Source: Polaribacter porphyrae (GTDB lineage Bacteria > Bacteroidota > Bacteroidia > Flavobacteriales > Flavobacteriaceae). From it: 64,000 bases of DNA. Positions 25,196 to 35,600 of the stretch are shown here, in pieces. The position numbers and the translations under genes were made by a program. How positions within the stretch are numbered: the first letter of the stretch is position 1; each line of letters opens with the position of its first letter. The stretch covers positions 835,600 through 899,599 of the forward strand of contig NZ_MSCN01000001.1 of NCBI RefSeq assembly GCF_002954685.1, in the 5' to 3' direction. Under the pieces are notes generated by a model, which saw only the letters and a list, made by a program, of their open reading frames with translations, ran no database searches and was not told the origin of the DNA.

Positions 25196-26137
25196 ATGAC
25201 AATTACCCAACTAAAATATGTGCTTTCTGTAGCAGAATATCAAAATTTTACTGTAGCTGCAGAACATAGTTTTGTTACACAGCCCACCTTAAGCATGCAA
25301 ATTCAAAAATTGGAAGATGAACTAGATGTTCAAATTTTTAATCGATCTAAAAAACCAATAGAATTAACACAAATAGGTCAAAAAATTGTAGAACAAGCTA
25401 AAGTTATTGTTGATGAAAGCAATCGTATTTTAGATATTGTTCATCAACAAAAAGGATATATTGGAGGTGAATTTAGACTTGGTATTATACCAACAGTTAT
25501 GCCTACTTTACTGCCTATGTTTTTAAATAATTTTACTAAAAAATACCCAAAAGTAAAATTAATTATAGAAGAACTTACTACTGAAGAAATAGTAAAGAAA
25601 CTTGCTGACGGACACATAGATGCTGGTTTAGCAGCTACTCCATTAGAAAATGAAGCAATAAAAGAACGTCCTCTGTATTATGAGCCTTTTGTGGGATTAA
25701 TTCCTCAAAATCATCGTTTGTTTAAGAACAAAAATATTTCTGTAAATGAGCTTGAGATGGAAGATATTTTATTATTAGAAGATGGGCATTGCTTTAAAGA
25801 TAGTGTGATTAACTTATGTAGAACCCATAAAATTGATAATAAAAAAGGATTTCAATTAGAAAGCGGGAGTTTTGATACATTAATTAAACTAGCTAAAGAA
25901 GGTTTGGGTATGACACTATTACCCTATTTACATACACTAGATTTAAATGATGAAGATAAAAATCATTTACGTGATTTTGAAAATCCACCACCTGCAAGAG
26001 AAGTAAGTTTAATTTATCATAAATCGCAACTTAAAATGCAAATGATTGAAGCTCTCAAGAAAACCATTGATGGTGTGGTTAGAGGAGCAATTTCTTTTTC
26101 TGATGTTAAGATAATTAGTCCTTTACAGAAAAGATAA
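25196..26137 (+). CDS. oxyR: Hydrogen-peroxide-inducible activator OxyR
   Basis: A 313-residue LysR-type regulator. The N-terminal winged HTH is MTITQLKYVLSVAEYQNFTV and HSFVTQPTLSMQIQKLED. The sensing domain holds Cys199 and Cys208 in LLLEDGHCFKDSVINLC, the same numbering and spacing as the redox pair of E. coli OxyR, which form a disulfide on exposure to peroxide. It would activate catalase, peroxiredoxin and iron-sequestration genes. It is a single gene with a strong terminator shared with the convergent ABC-F gene. Confidence 0.95.
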   Translation: MTITQLKYVLSVAEYQNFTVAAEHSFVTQPTLSMQIQKLEDELDVQIFNRSKKPIELTQIGQKIVEQAKVIVDESNRILDIVHQQKGYIGGEFRLGIIPTVMPTLLPMFLNNFTKKYPKVKLIIEELTTEEIVKKLADGHIDAGLAATPLENEAIKERPLYYEPFVGLIPQNHRLFKNKNISVNELEMEDILLLEDGHCFKDSVINLCRTHKIDNKKGFQLESGSFDTLIKLAKEGLGMTLLPYLHTLDLNDEDKNHLRDFENPPPAREVSLIYHKSQLKMQMIEALKKTIDGVVRGAISFSDVKIISPLQKR

Positions 26138-26184
26138 ATTTTAATATAGAAACATGAATTCTTAATTAATTTTTATAATAAAAA

Positions 26185-26216
26185 AAAACTCCATAAATTT
26201 AAATTTATGGAGTTTT
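26185..26216. terminator. Bidirectional terminator between oxyR and the ABC-F gene
   Basis: A perfect 32-base palindrome: AAAACTCCATAAATTT followed directly by its reverse complement, with an A-run before it. Confidence 0.85.
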
Positions 26217-26248
26217 AAACTTTTAAAATTCGAAAAAATCTTATCTAA

Positions 26249-27877
<1,629 letters not shown>

Positions 27878-27889
27878 TTATTTTTTTTG

Positions 27890-27897
27890 CAAAAGTA
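27890..27897 (-). promoter_or_regulatory. -7 promoter element of the ABC-F gene
   Basis: Reads TACTTTTG on the minus strand (TAnnTTTG), about 22 bases before the start. Confidence 0.55.
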
Positions 27898-28054
27898 ATA
27901 AATTGATTTCTCATAATACACTAGAATTAATAAGTAATATTGATAAATATGTCTCTTTTTTAGTAAAGATGATTTTCTTTTTTTAACAACCCCTTAACAA
28001 ATACGGCTAGCTTGAATACCTAAATTTGTTGGTACATCATTTTTAGATTTTTAT

Positions 28055-29446
28055 ATGATAAAAAAAATAATTATTCTACTTAACATTTCTGCTATATTGA
28101 TAGTAAGCAGTTGTGATTCAGATAAAAAGAATAATATTACTTATTTTGGTGGCAAAATCATTAACCCGAAATCTAATCAGGTTATTTTGTATTCGCAAAA
28201 TATTGCTATCGACACTTTTTATCTAGATGAAAATGATAAATTCTTTAGTGAGTTAAAAAATGTAAGTGAAGGTTTGTATTATTTTTTTCATGGTAATGAA
28301 AATCAATATATATATCTAGAGCCACAAGATAGCTTAATGCTTCGTCTAAATACATGGGATTTTGATGAATCTTTAGTTTATGCTGGCGAAGGTGCAGAGC
28401 GTAATAATATGTTAATAGACTGCTTTTTAGAAGATGAAAAAGAAAGCAGAGTTTTTTATCAATTTAATAAACTACCACCCAAAAAATTTAAACTTAAAGT
28501 AGATTCTATTTTAAAGATTAAAATGGCTACTTATCAAGATTATGTAGATAATCATCCAGAGGAAACAGAAGCGTATAACGAAACCTTAAAAATAGCTTTA
28601 ACATATCCTTTATATTCTAGACTTGAAAGATATCCAATGATGAATGTAAAGTATAATAAAAAGGATAATTTCCCTAAAATGGAAAATTCTTTTTACTCTT
28701 TTAGAAATAAAATTAAAAGAAACAAAGATTCTTTAATGTATTACCCTCCATATTCTAGATACACAAGAAGTTATTTGTATAATAAAACCTACAGTTTGGG
28801 TCATTTGCCTACTAAAAATAGTTATACTCCTAGTTTTACGTCTGACTTATTAGGTCTAATTGACGAAAAAATAAAATTAGAAAAAACCAAGAATGCCTTT
28901 TTAAGACAAACTGTTATTAGTCATTTTTATAATAAATCTACATGTGATTTTGACACTAAACCTTTTGATACTTTTTTTAAAATTAGTACAAGTGAAGAAG
29001 ATAAGTTAATGATAAAGAATTTAATTCAAGACACTAAAGCTATTCATGTAAACCATAAATTGCCAAGTTTTAAACTGGTAGATTTTTCTAATACAGAACT
29101 ATCCATAAATAAATTATTGAAGAACAAAAATTCTTTTATTTTCTTTTGGCATCCAGATTATGTATCTGAACTCTATTTTTCTTCAAGGATAAATTTTTTG
29201 ATAAAAAACTATCCTAATATTGATTTTCTTATTGTAAACATAGATGATAAAAATCCTAAAAGAGTAAATAAAATTGATATAAAAAATCAGTTTTATTTAA
29301 AACCTAATAGTGATGCACATAAATTTTTAACTAGTAAAATGCCACGTTCTATTTTAGTAAACAACAAAGGAAAAGTTATTAATGGTTATGCATCAATATC
29401 TTCTAACAACGTAAATAAATACTTAAAAGAATTAAATAATAACTAA
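28055..29446 (+). CDS. Lipoprotein with thioredoxin-like domain lacking CXXC, 463 aa
   Basis: A lipoprotein (signal ending VSSCDSDKK) with an N-terminal beta domain (YFGGKIINPKSNQVILYSQN), a long helical middle and a C-terminal TlpA/thioredoxin-like domain. The C-terminal part reads LPSFKLVDFSNTELSINKLL, then SFIFFWHPDYVSEL where redox proteins would have W-C-x-x-C, then DFLIVNIDDKN. Both cysteines are absent, so it is probably not a thiol oxidoreductase. Bacteroidota encode many DUF4369-TlpA-like proteins; this fits that architecture but the fold call is mine. Confidence 0.7.
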   Translation: MIKKIIILLNISAILIVSSCDSDKKNNITYFGGKIINPKSNQVILYSQNIAIDTFYLDENDKFFSELKNVSEGLYYFFHGNENQYIYLEPQDSLMLRLNTWDFDESLVYAGEGAERNNMLIDCFLEDEKESRVFYQFNKLPPKKFKLKVDSILKIKMATYQDYVDNHPEETEAYNETLKIALTYPLYSRLERYPMMNVKYNKKDNFPKMENSFYSFRNKIKRNKDSLMYYPPYSRYTRSYLYNKTYSLGHLPTKNSYTPSFTSDLLGLIDEKIKLEKTKNAFLRQTVISHFYNKSTCDFDTKPFDTFFKISTSEEDKLMIKNLIQDTKAIHVNHKLPSFKLVDFSNTELSINKLLKNKNSFIFFWHPDYVSELYFSSRINFLIKNYPNIDFLIVNIDDKNPKRVNKIDIKNQFYLKPNSDAHKFLTSKMPRSILVNNKGKVINGYASISSNNVNKYLKELNNN

Positions 29447-29484
29447 TTTTAAGTACTTAAACTTATCATCTATTTTTTTTACTG

Positions 29485-29492
29485 TACCTTTG
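29485..29492 (+). promoter_or_regulatory. -7 promoter element of the DEAD-box gene
   Basis: TACCTTTG matches TAnnTTTG and implies a leader of about 90 nt before the ATG at 29589, unusually long for this window. The leader contains an ACAG...CTGT hairpin (ACAGGTGGGCGTTCTGT) close to the start. Confidence 0.6.
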
Positions 29493-29588
29493 CACGATTT
29501 TTATTTTGAGCATAACTCATTAAAAATCAGGTCGAATTTATAATCGGGTTTACAGGTGGGCGTTCTGTGAATCCAAAAAAACACAGTA

Positions 29589-31400
29589 ATGTCAACATTT
29601 TTAGAATTAGGTTTAAAGGAACCTATTAAAAAAGCATTAACAGATTTAGGCTACGAAAAACCAACTGTTATTCAAGAAAAAGCAATTCCACAAATTATTC
29701 AATCTACAGACGATTTAAAGGCATTTGCACAAACAGGCACAGGAAAAACTGCAGCATTTAGTTTACCAATTTTAGAACTTTTAGATGAAAATCAAAGCAA
29801 TGTACAAGCTATTATATTATCTCCAACTAGAGAATTGGCTGTACAGATTGGTAACAACATTAAAGATTTTAGTAAATATTTAAAAGGAGTAAAAGTAACT
29901 ACAGTATATGGTGGTTCAAGTATTGAAGATCAAATAAGATCTTTAAAAAAAGGATCTCAAATTGTTGTAGGAACACCAGGAAGAACTGTTGATTTAATAA
30001 ACAGAAGAGCCTTAAAACTTGGTAATGTTCAGTGGTTGGTTTTAGATGAAGCTGATGAAATGTTGAATATGGGCTTTAAAGAAGAACTTGATAAAGTTCT
30101 TGAAGCTACTCCAGAAACAAAACAAACGTTATTATTTTCAGCAACATTTCCTAGAGAAGTGGAAGCAATTGCTAAAAATTACATGACAAAACCAGTAGAA
30201 GTTACCTCTGGTGAAAAAAATTCTGGTTCTGTAAATGTTAGTCATGAATATTATGCAGTTACAGAAAGAACTCGATATCCAGCATTAAAAAGAATAGCAG
30301 ATTTAAACCCAGATATTTATGCAATAATTTTTTGTAGAACTCGAAGAGAAACTCAAGAAGTTGCAGATAATTTAATAAAAGACGGGTATAATGCAGATTC
30401 TTTGCATGGAGATTTATCGCAAGCACAGCGTGATTCTGTTATGGGTAAATTCCGTAAAAAAACAATACAAATTTTAGTAGCTACAGATGTTGCTGCTCGT
30501 GGATTAGATGTAAATGAATTAACACATGTAATTAATCATAAATTACCAGATCAAATAGAAAACTACACACACAGAAGTGGTAGAACTGGTAGAGCTGGTA
30601 ATAAAGGTATTTCTATAGTTCTTGTAAATAATAGAGAAAAAGGGAAATTACGAGTTATAGAAAGAATCATCAAACAAAAGTTTGTTGAAGCAAAAGTACC
30701 TACAGGAAAAGAAATTGTAGAAAATCAATTAATGAATTTGATTGATAAAGTACAAAAAACTGAAGTAAATGAGTCTGAAATTACAGAGTTTTTACCTGCA
30801 ATCTATGAAAAATTAGCAGATTTAGATAGAGAAGAATTAATTCAAAAATTTGTTTCTTTAGAGTTTAACACAATGCTTGCATACTACGAAAATTCTAAAG
30901 ATTTAAATGATTTAGGAAGAGAAAATTCTAGAACTAGAATGACTGCTGATAATATGACTCGTTTTTTTATAAATATTGGTAGAAAAGACAAACTGAACCC
31001 TGCTAAATTAATTGGTTTAATTAATGACCAAGAAATAGGAGATAAAATAGAAATTGGTGCTATAGATATTTTAGACACCTTCTCTTTCTTTGAGATTGAT
31101 AAAAATTTCGAACAAAAAACATTAGATGCTTTTGGAGATAATCAACCTGATTTTGAAGGACGCTCTGTAAATGTAGAAATTACAAAGAAAGAACGTTCAG
31201 GTGTTGGAAACAGAAGACGTGGAAAAAAACCATTTGGTAAAAAAGACGGAGGCTTTGGAAGACGTAGAACTTCTGAAGGTTCTTCTAGAAGAAGTGATGA
31301 TGGAGGACGAAAAAGAACCGAAAGACGTTCTTCTGATAGACCTAAAAACTCTGGAGATAGAAAATCTGGTGGTTTTGGCAGAAGACGCAGAGAAAGATAG
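29589..31400 (+). CDS. DEAD-box RNA helicase (CsdA/DeaD-like)
   Basis: A 603-residue ATP-dependent RNA helicase. Motifs in order are the Q motif (PTVIQEKAIP), motif I AQTGTGKT, PTRELAVQ, GTPGR, DEAD (VLDEADEMLN), SAT, and the C-terminal HRSGRTGRAG. A DbpA-like RNA-binding domain follows (about residues 450-520: MTRFFINIGRKDKLNPAKL). The protein ends in a basic Arg/Gly-rich tail that binds RNA non-specifically. Such helicases unwind structured RNA during ribosome assembly and cold adaptation. A long leader suggests post-transcriptional control. Confidence 0.93.
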   Translation: MSTFLELGLKEPIKKALTDLGYEKPTVIQEKAIPQIIQSTDDLKAFAQTGTGKTAAFSLPILELLDENQSNVQAIILSPTRELAVQIGNNIKDFSKYLKGVKVTTVYGGSSIEDQIRSLKKGSQIVVGTPGRTVDLINRRALKLGNVQWLVLDEADEMLNMGFKEELDKVLEATPETKQTLLFSATFPREVEAIAKNYMTKPVEVTSGEKNSGSVNVSHEYYAVTERTRYPALKRIADLNPDIYAIIFCRTRRETQEVADNLIKDGYNADSLHGDLSQAQRDSVMGKFRKKTIQILVATDVAARGLDVNELTHVINHKLPDQIENYTHRSGRTGRAGNKGISIVLVNNREKGKLRVIERIIKQKFVEAKVPTGKEIVENQLMNLIDKVQKTEVNESEITEFLPAIYEKLADLDREELIQKFVSLEFNTMLAYYENSKDLNDLGRENSRTRMTADNMTRFFINIGRKDKLNPAKLIGLINDQEIGDKIEIGAIDILDTFSFFEIDKNFEQKTLDAFGDNQPDFEGRSVNVEITKKERSGVGNRRRGKKPFGKKDGGFGRRRTSEGSSRRSDDGGRKRTERRSSDRPKNSGDRKSGGFGRRRRER

Positions 31401-31472
31401 TGGTTTTAGAAATTTGAAGCTAAATGTAGGAAGTATCCTATTTTTATGTTTGTAAAAATGGTATTTTCATGA

Positions 31473-31593
31473 ATTGTCATTTCGATTTTGTGGAAAAATA
31501 TCAATAGTAAAACTCTAAAAACATACACTTTTACTTCGTAAGATACTTTCAATCAAAATATATTTTGATTTCAGCAATGTTCGAAATGACAAT
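31473..31593. repeat. Small dispersed element with 13-bp terminal inverted repeats
   Basis: ATTGTCATTTCGA at 31473-31485 and its exact reverse complement at 31581-31593 bound 121 bases with no gene. GTCATTTCGA is the same end seen in the riboswitch insertion (51771-51814) and in the 48563-48705 element. Confidence 0.7.
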
Positions 31594-31650
31594 CAGTTAA
31601 TTTTCAATAAAATATCATTTGTAAATAAAAAAAGTTATATCGAACTCACG

Positions 31651-31936
31651 TTATTTAATAAAAAGGAATGTCGAACCTTTTAAAATAGTTTCTAAAACTG
31701 AAGAACTCAAAAAATCTCCAGCTGGTAAACTACATTGTGTTTTTATTTTCTTACATCAGTTCTTTGTGCACAGTTGCTACTCTAGTCATTCCTTCTATTT
31801 TTCCTCCTTGAATTGGTGCTATTTCATACACATCATTCAATTATAAAAAAATGAAATCTATTTTATTATCGTCTTTTGAACAAGATGATAAAATTATGAT
31901 GAATAGGAAATAGGTAAATAGTTTTGGTAGTTTCAC
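31651..31936 (-). pseudogene. Decayed lipoprotein gene
   Basis: Read on the minus strand, GTG at 31936 opens a lipoprotein signal (VKLPKLFTYFLFIIILSSC) followed by SKDDNKIDF, then a stop. Other frames continue with DVYEIAPIQGGKIEGMTRVA and TVHKELM, then CSLPAGDFLSSSVLETILKG to a stop at 31651. Several frameshifts break it. I do not recognise the family. Confidence 0.55.
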
Positions 31937-31990
31937 TTTTGGTTTCTTTTTATTCTTATTTGTTATATACGGATATTGTGTATAGTTATT

Positions 31991-33280
31991 TTACGCTTCT
32001 GACAGTAAAAATTTTCCTGTGAATTCATTCATTGTGATTTCATAATTTTCAATTTCTTTCAGGGTTTTTAGTAATATTTGTAATTCTCCATTTGTAATGT
32101 TTTTAAGTTTTTTTTCTGATAAATTCTTATAATTATCGAAATGTTGTACTAACTCATTGTGAATTGCATTTTTTTGAACTGGAACAACTAATGATTGAAG
32201 TCTAATAATAGTTTCTTTTATATATTCTATTAAATGTTTTGTACTGTTAATAGATTTAATCAGTTTGATTTTTGAATCTGGTTCATCAATAAGTTCAGAG
32301 TTACTATATAATGGTTTATAAACATTAGACATAATCAGTTTTATTTTTGATTTCCAACTATCAATTAAGTGTGTTGGTAAAATTTCAGGATATTTTTCAG
32401 AAATTTTAGATAGCAGCTTTATATAAATTTCATTTAATTCGTCCAAATGAGATTGTGTTATAACTCTATTATGAGCTTCTTCTCTTCTAATTAAGTTAAG
32501 ACTATCAATCAAATTTTCAAAATCAGTTTTTTTGTTAAATAGCATTTTGAAATCTGGCCAATAAGTTGTGATTATTTTCTTTAATTGTAGAATATATGTG
32601 TATTTGATTAGAACATTACCATTATCTATTTCAAACCCAAATTGATTATTATAAGTGTCTTTAATACTTTTTCCAAGTTTGTTGTTAAGTGTTAAGTTCC
32701 ACCAATCAGTACCATATTTTTTTGAAAGAATATCTTTAATTACTTTACGAATTGTTATTTCAATTTCCGAAATTATTTTTTTTGCTATTCCAAGGCGATA
32801 ATCATTTGTGTTTTCTTGGAAGATTGTAGACTTCATCCAATCAACGGAATTCCCTGTTCCAAGCTGTTCAGCACTTGCTTTTGAAGATAAAGCATATAAT
32901 AATTCTAAATCTTCATTATTGTAAGCTCTCGTAGCATAATATCTAAAACGAATTCCATCATATGGATCATCTTTAAAAAATCCATTAAAGAATCCCATTA
33001 TAGTTGCGATTTCTATTTTAATGTCAATTGATTTTTTTTTATAGGGATAGAATTCACACACAAGTGAATCTTCATTCATTAATTTTATATCCTTGACTCT
33101 AATTTTTTGTTTCGAACCATTTATTTTGTCTAAATTTTCTAAACCAAGTTTTATGGTATTTATAAGATTTGAAAGTGTTATTTCAATAGTTTTTTTTGTT
33201 TCGGAAGATTTAGTTTGACAACATTTTTTGTATTTCAAACCACTTCCACAATGACATTTTTCGTTTCTTCCTAGTTTCAT
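31991..33280 (-). CDS. SEC-C zinc motif protein with HEPN-like domain, 429 aa
   Basis: The N-terminus is a SEC-C motif: RNEKCHCGSGLKYKKCC, with Cys9, Cys11, Cys20 and Cys21 as zinc ligands. The middle (about residues 160-290) is helical and looks like a HEPN domain of the Swt1-like type: DWWNLTLNNKLGKSI, WPDFKMLFNKKTDFENLIDS, then NLIRREEAHNRVI. R265-x4-H270 matches the R-x4-6-H catalytic signature of HEPN ribonucleases. The C-terminal part is helical without motifs. HEPN RNases are common in toxin-antitoxin and abortive-infection systems, and SEC-C attaches to many such proteins. No partner gene is adjacent. The SEC-C call is firm; HEPN is my reading. Confidence 0.75.
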   Translation of the reverse strand: MKLGRNEKCHCGSGLKYKKCCQTKSSETKKTIEITLSNLINTIKLGLENLDKINGSKQKIRVKDIKLMNEDSLVCEFYPYKKKSIDIKIEIATIMGFFNGFFKDDPYDGIRFRYYATRAYNNEDLELLYALSSKASAEQLGTGNSVDWMKSTIFQENTNDYRLGIAKKIISEIEITIRKVIKDILSKKYGTDWWNLTLNNKLGKSIKDTYNNQFGFEIDNGNVLIKYTYILQLKKIITTYWPDFKMLFNKKTDFENLIDSLNLIRREEAHNRVITQSHLDELNEIYIKLLSKISEKYPEILPTHLIDSWKSKIKLIMSNVYKPLYSNSELIDEPDSKIKLIKSINSTKHLIEYIKETIIRLQSLVVPVQKNAIHNELVQHFDNYKNLSEKKLKNITNGELQILLKTLKEIENYEITMNEFTGKFLLSEA

Positions 33281-33427
33281 TCTGTCGGTTGGTTTTTAAT
33301 TACACACAATTCGTTTTATAGTAATTTTTATTTACGATATACAGTAAATTTAATTGTATGTAGTACTTTTTATTTTACTGTTATCCTGTAAAGACAATTT
33401 AATAATAATCTATTACAAATATCAATA

Positions 33428-34285
33428 TTATATAAAAACCTCTAAAGCCTTATTATAAGCACTTTCAAAACTCATAGGTTTTATATTTGTATTTGCTTTT
33501 TGTGCTGTAAAATAACTTACTAATTTTTCTGTGGGCATATTGCCTGTCAATTCATCTTTAGCCATTGGGCAACCTCCATAACCTTTAATTGCCCCATCAA
33601 AACGCAAACAACCAGCTTTGTAAGCTGCATTTACTTTTTCAAACCATTTGTCTGGAGTAGTATGCAAATGCGCACCAAATTCAATTTCTGGATATTTTGG
33701 TATTAAGTTCGAAAATAAATAATCAATCACTTCTGGAGTAGAGCTTCCAATCGTATCAGAAAGTGATAGAATTTTTACGCCCATTTTTGAGAGTTTTTCT
33801 GTCCATGCTCCTACTATATCCACATTCCAAGGATCTCCATAAGGGTTTCCAAAACCCATAGACAAATAGGCTACAACTTCTTTGCTTGTTTTGTCAGCAA
33901 TATTTAAAATGGTGTCTAAAGTTTCTATAGATTCTGCAATAGTTTTGTGTGTATTACGCATTTGAAAATTCTCTGAAATCGAAAAAGGATACCCTAAATA
34001 ATCAATTTCTTCAAATTGAGAAGCATCATTTGCTCCTCTCACATTGGCAATAATGGCTAACAATTTACTTTCTGTTCTAGATAAATCTAACTTTGCCAGA
34101 ACGTCTGCTGTATCTCGCATTTGCGGAATTGCTTTTGGTGATACAAAACTGCCAAAATCAATAGTATCAAAACCTACTTTAAGTAACGAATTGATGTACA
34201 ATGCCTTTTTTTCAGTGGAAATAAAATGAGATTTTATACCCTGCATTGCATCTCTAGGACATTCTATGATTTTGACTTTTTTCAT
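33428..34285 (-). CDS. Hydroxymethylglutaryl-CoA lyase
   Basis: A 285-residue TIM-barrel lyase of the HMGL family that splits HMG-CoA into acetyl-CoA and acetoacetate, the last step of leucine degradation. The N-terminal VKIIECPRDAMQGIKS, the metal-ligand region FGAHLHTTP and the flexible loop with a catalytic Cys (GYGGCPMAKDELTGNMP) all match. Length is normal. It is divergent from the MFS gene. Confidence 0.92.
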   Translation of the reverse strand: MKKVKIIECPRDAMQGIKSHFISTEKKALYINSLLKVGFDTIDFGSFVSPKAIPQMRDTADVLAKLDLSRTESKLLAIIANVRGANDASQFEEIDYLGYPFSISENFQMRNTHKTIAESIETLDTILNIADKTSKEVVAYLSMGFGNPYGDPWNVDIVGAWTEKLSKMGVKILSLSDTIGSSTPEVIDYLFSNLIPKYPEIEFGAHLHTTPDKWFEKVNAAYKAGCLRFDGAIKGYGGCPMAKDELTGNMPTEKLVSYFTAQKANTNIKPMSFESAYNKALEVFI

Positions 34286-34371
34286 TATCTCAAATATAAA
34301 GAAACTAATGTTGCTGAAAAATAATTTTTTAGCCGATTATTAGACTCTTTTTGTTAATTTCGTAATTATAA

Positions 34372-35538
34372 ATGTACAATTCCAAACTAGTTTTACCAAT
34401 AATTGTAGTTTGTCAATTTTGTTGCACTTCTTTGTGGTTTGCTGGCAATGGAGTGATGCAAAATTTGGTTCTAACTTTTAATTTGCAGAAAAGTGCATTA
34501 GGTAACTTAACAGCTGCTGTACAGTTTGGTTTTATTTCTGGTACTTTACTCTTTGCTTTATTTACTATTGCTGATCGTTTTTCGCCATCAAAAGTATTTT
34601 TTATCAGTGCTGTTTTAGGTGCTATTTTTAATTTGGGTTTTGTTTTAGAACAACAAACTTTATTTAGTTTGGTAAGTTTTCGGTTTTTAACAGGATTTTT
34701 CTTGGCAGGAATTTATCCTGTTGGAATGAAAATTGCCACAGATTATTATCAAAAAGGATTAGGAAAATCTTTAGGATTTTTAGTAGGTGCTTTAGTTTTA
34801 GGTACTGCCCTACCTCATTTATTAAAAGATATTTTGGTAGATTATTCTTGGAAAAGTGTATTAATAGCAACATCAATATTAGCCTTTTTTGGTGGATTTT
34901 TACTATTGATTTTTGTGAAAGATGGTCCATTTAGAAAACCGAGTAAAAATTTAGATTTATCCATTTGCTTCAATATCTTTAAAAATATTGAATTTAGAAA
35001 AGCAGCTTTTGGATATTTTGGACACATGTGGGAGTTGTACACATTTTGGGCTTTTGTACCAGTTTTACTATCTATTTATCAAAAAACACATTCAATTCAA
35101 GATTTTAACATCTCTTTATTATCCTTTTTCATTATAGCAATTGGTAGTTTATCCTGTGCTTTAGGTGGTTATATCTATGAAAAATTAGGGTTGAAAAAAA
35201 CCGCGACTACTTTTCTGTTTTTATCAGGAATTTGTTGCTTGATTTCTCCTTTTTTATTCCAAGTAGAAAATCAACATCTATTTATCAGTTTTTTATTGTT
35301 TTGGGGAATGGTTGTAATTGCAGATTCTCCTCTTTTCTCGACTTTAGTTGCACAAAACGCACCTTCTAAAGATAGAGGAACAGCGTTAACTATTGTGAAT
35401 TGTATTGGTTTTTCCATTACAATTATTAGTATTCAAATTTTAAATAGTTTGCAAATTCATACTACATCAAACTTTATTTTTATGGTTTTAGCTGTTGGAC
35501 CTTTATTAGGAGTATTGTCTTTGAAAAAAACTAAATAA
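34372..35538 (+). CDS. MFS transporter
   Basis: A 388-residue inner-membrane protein with about 12 hydrophobic helices in two halves. The first-half motif is FRFLTGFFLAGIYPVGMKIA with FTIADRFSPSKVFFISAV; the second half contains GGYIYEKLGLKKTATTFLFL. These fit the major facilitator superfamily. The substrate cannot be told from sequence. It is a single gene with a terminator directly after it, and is divergent from the HMG-CoA lyase. Confidence 0.9.
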   Translation: MYNSKLVLPIIVVCQFCCTSLWFAGNGVMQNLVLTFNLQKSALGNLTAAVQFGFISGTLLFALFTIADRFSPSKVFFISAVLGAIFNLGFVLEQQTLFSLVSFRFLTGFFLAGIYPVGMKIATDYYQKGLGKSLGFLVGALVLGTALPHLLKDILVDYSWKSVLIATSILAFFGGFLLLIFVKDGPFRKPSKNLDLSICFNIFKNIEFRKAAFGYFGHMWELYTFWAFVPVLLSIYQKTHSIQDFNISLLSFFIIAIGSLSCALGGYIYEKLGLKKTATTFLFLSGICCLISPFLFQVENQHLFISFLLFWGMVVIADSPLFSTLVAQNAPSKDRGTALTIVNCIGFSITIISIQILNSLQIHTTSNFIFMVLAVGPLLGVLSLKKTK

Positions 35539-35540
35539 AA

Positions 35541-35571
35541 AGAGGAAGTAATATCTAAAATTACTTCCTCT
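35541..35571. terminator. Terminator after the MFS gene
   Basis: AGAGGAAGTAA and TTACTTCCTCT form a perfect 11-bp stem with a 9-base loop, preceded by an A-run; it also lies past the stop of the convergent lipoprotein gene. Confidence 0.85.
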
Positions 35572-35600
35572 ATAAATATAAGAAGGGGATTTCTAATAAT

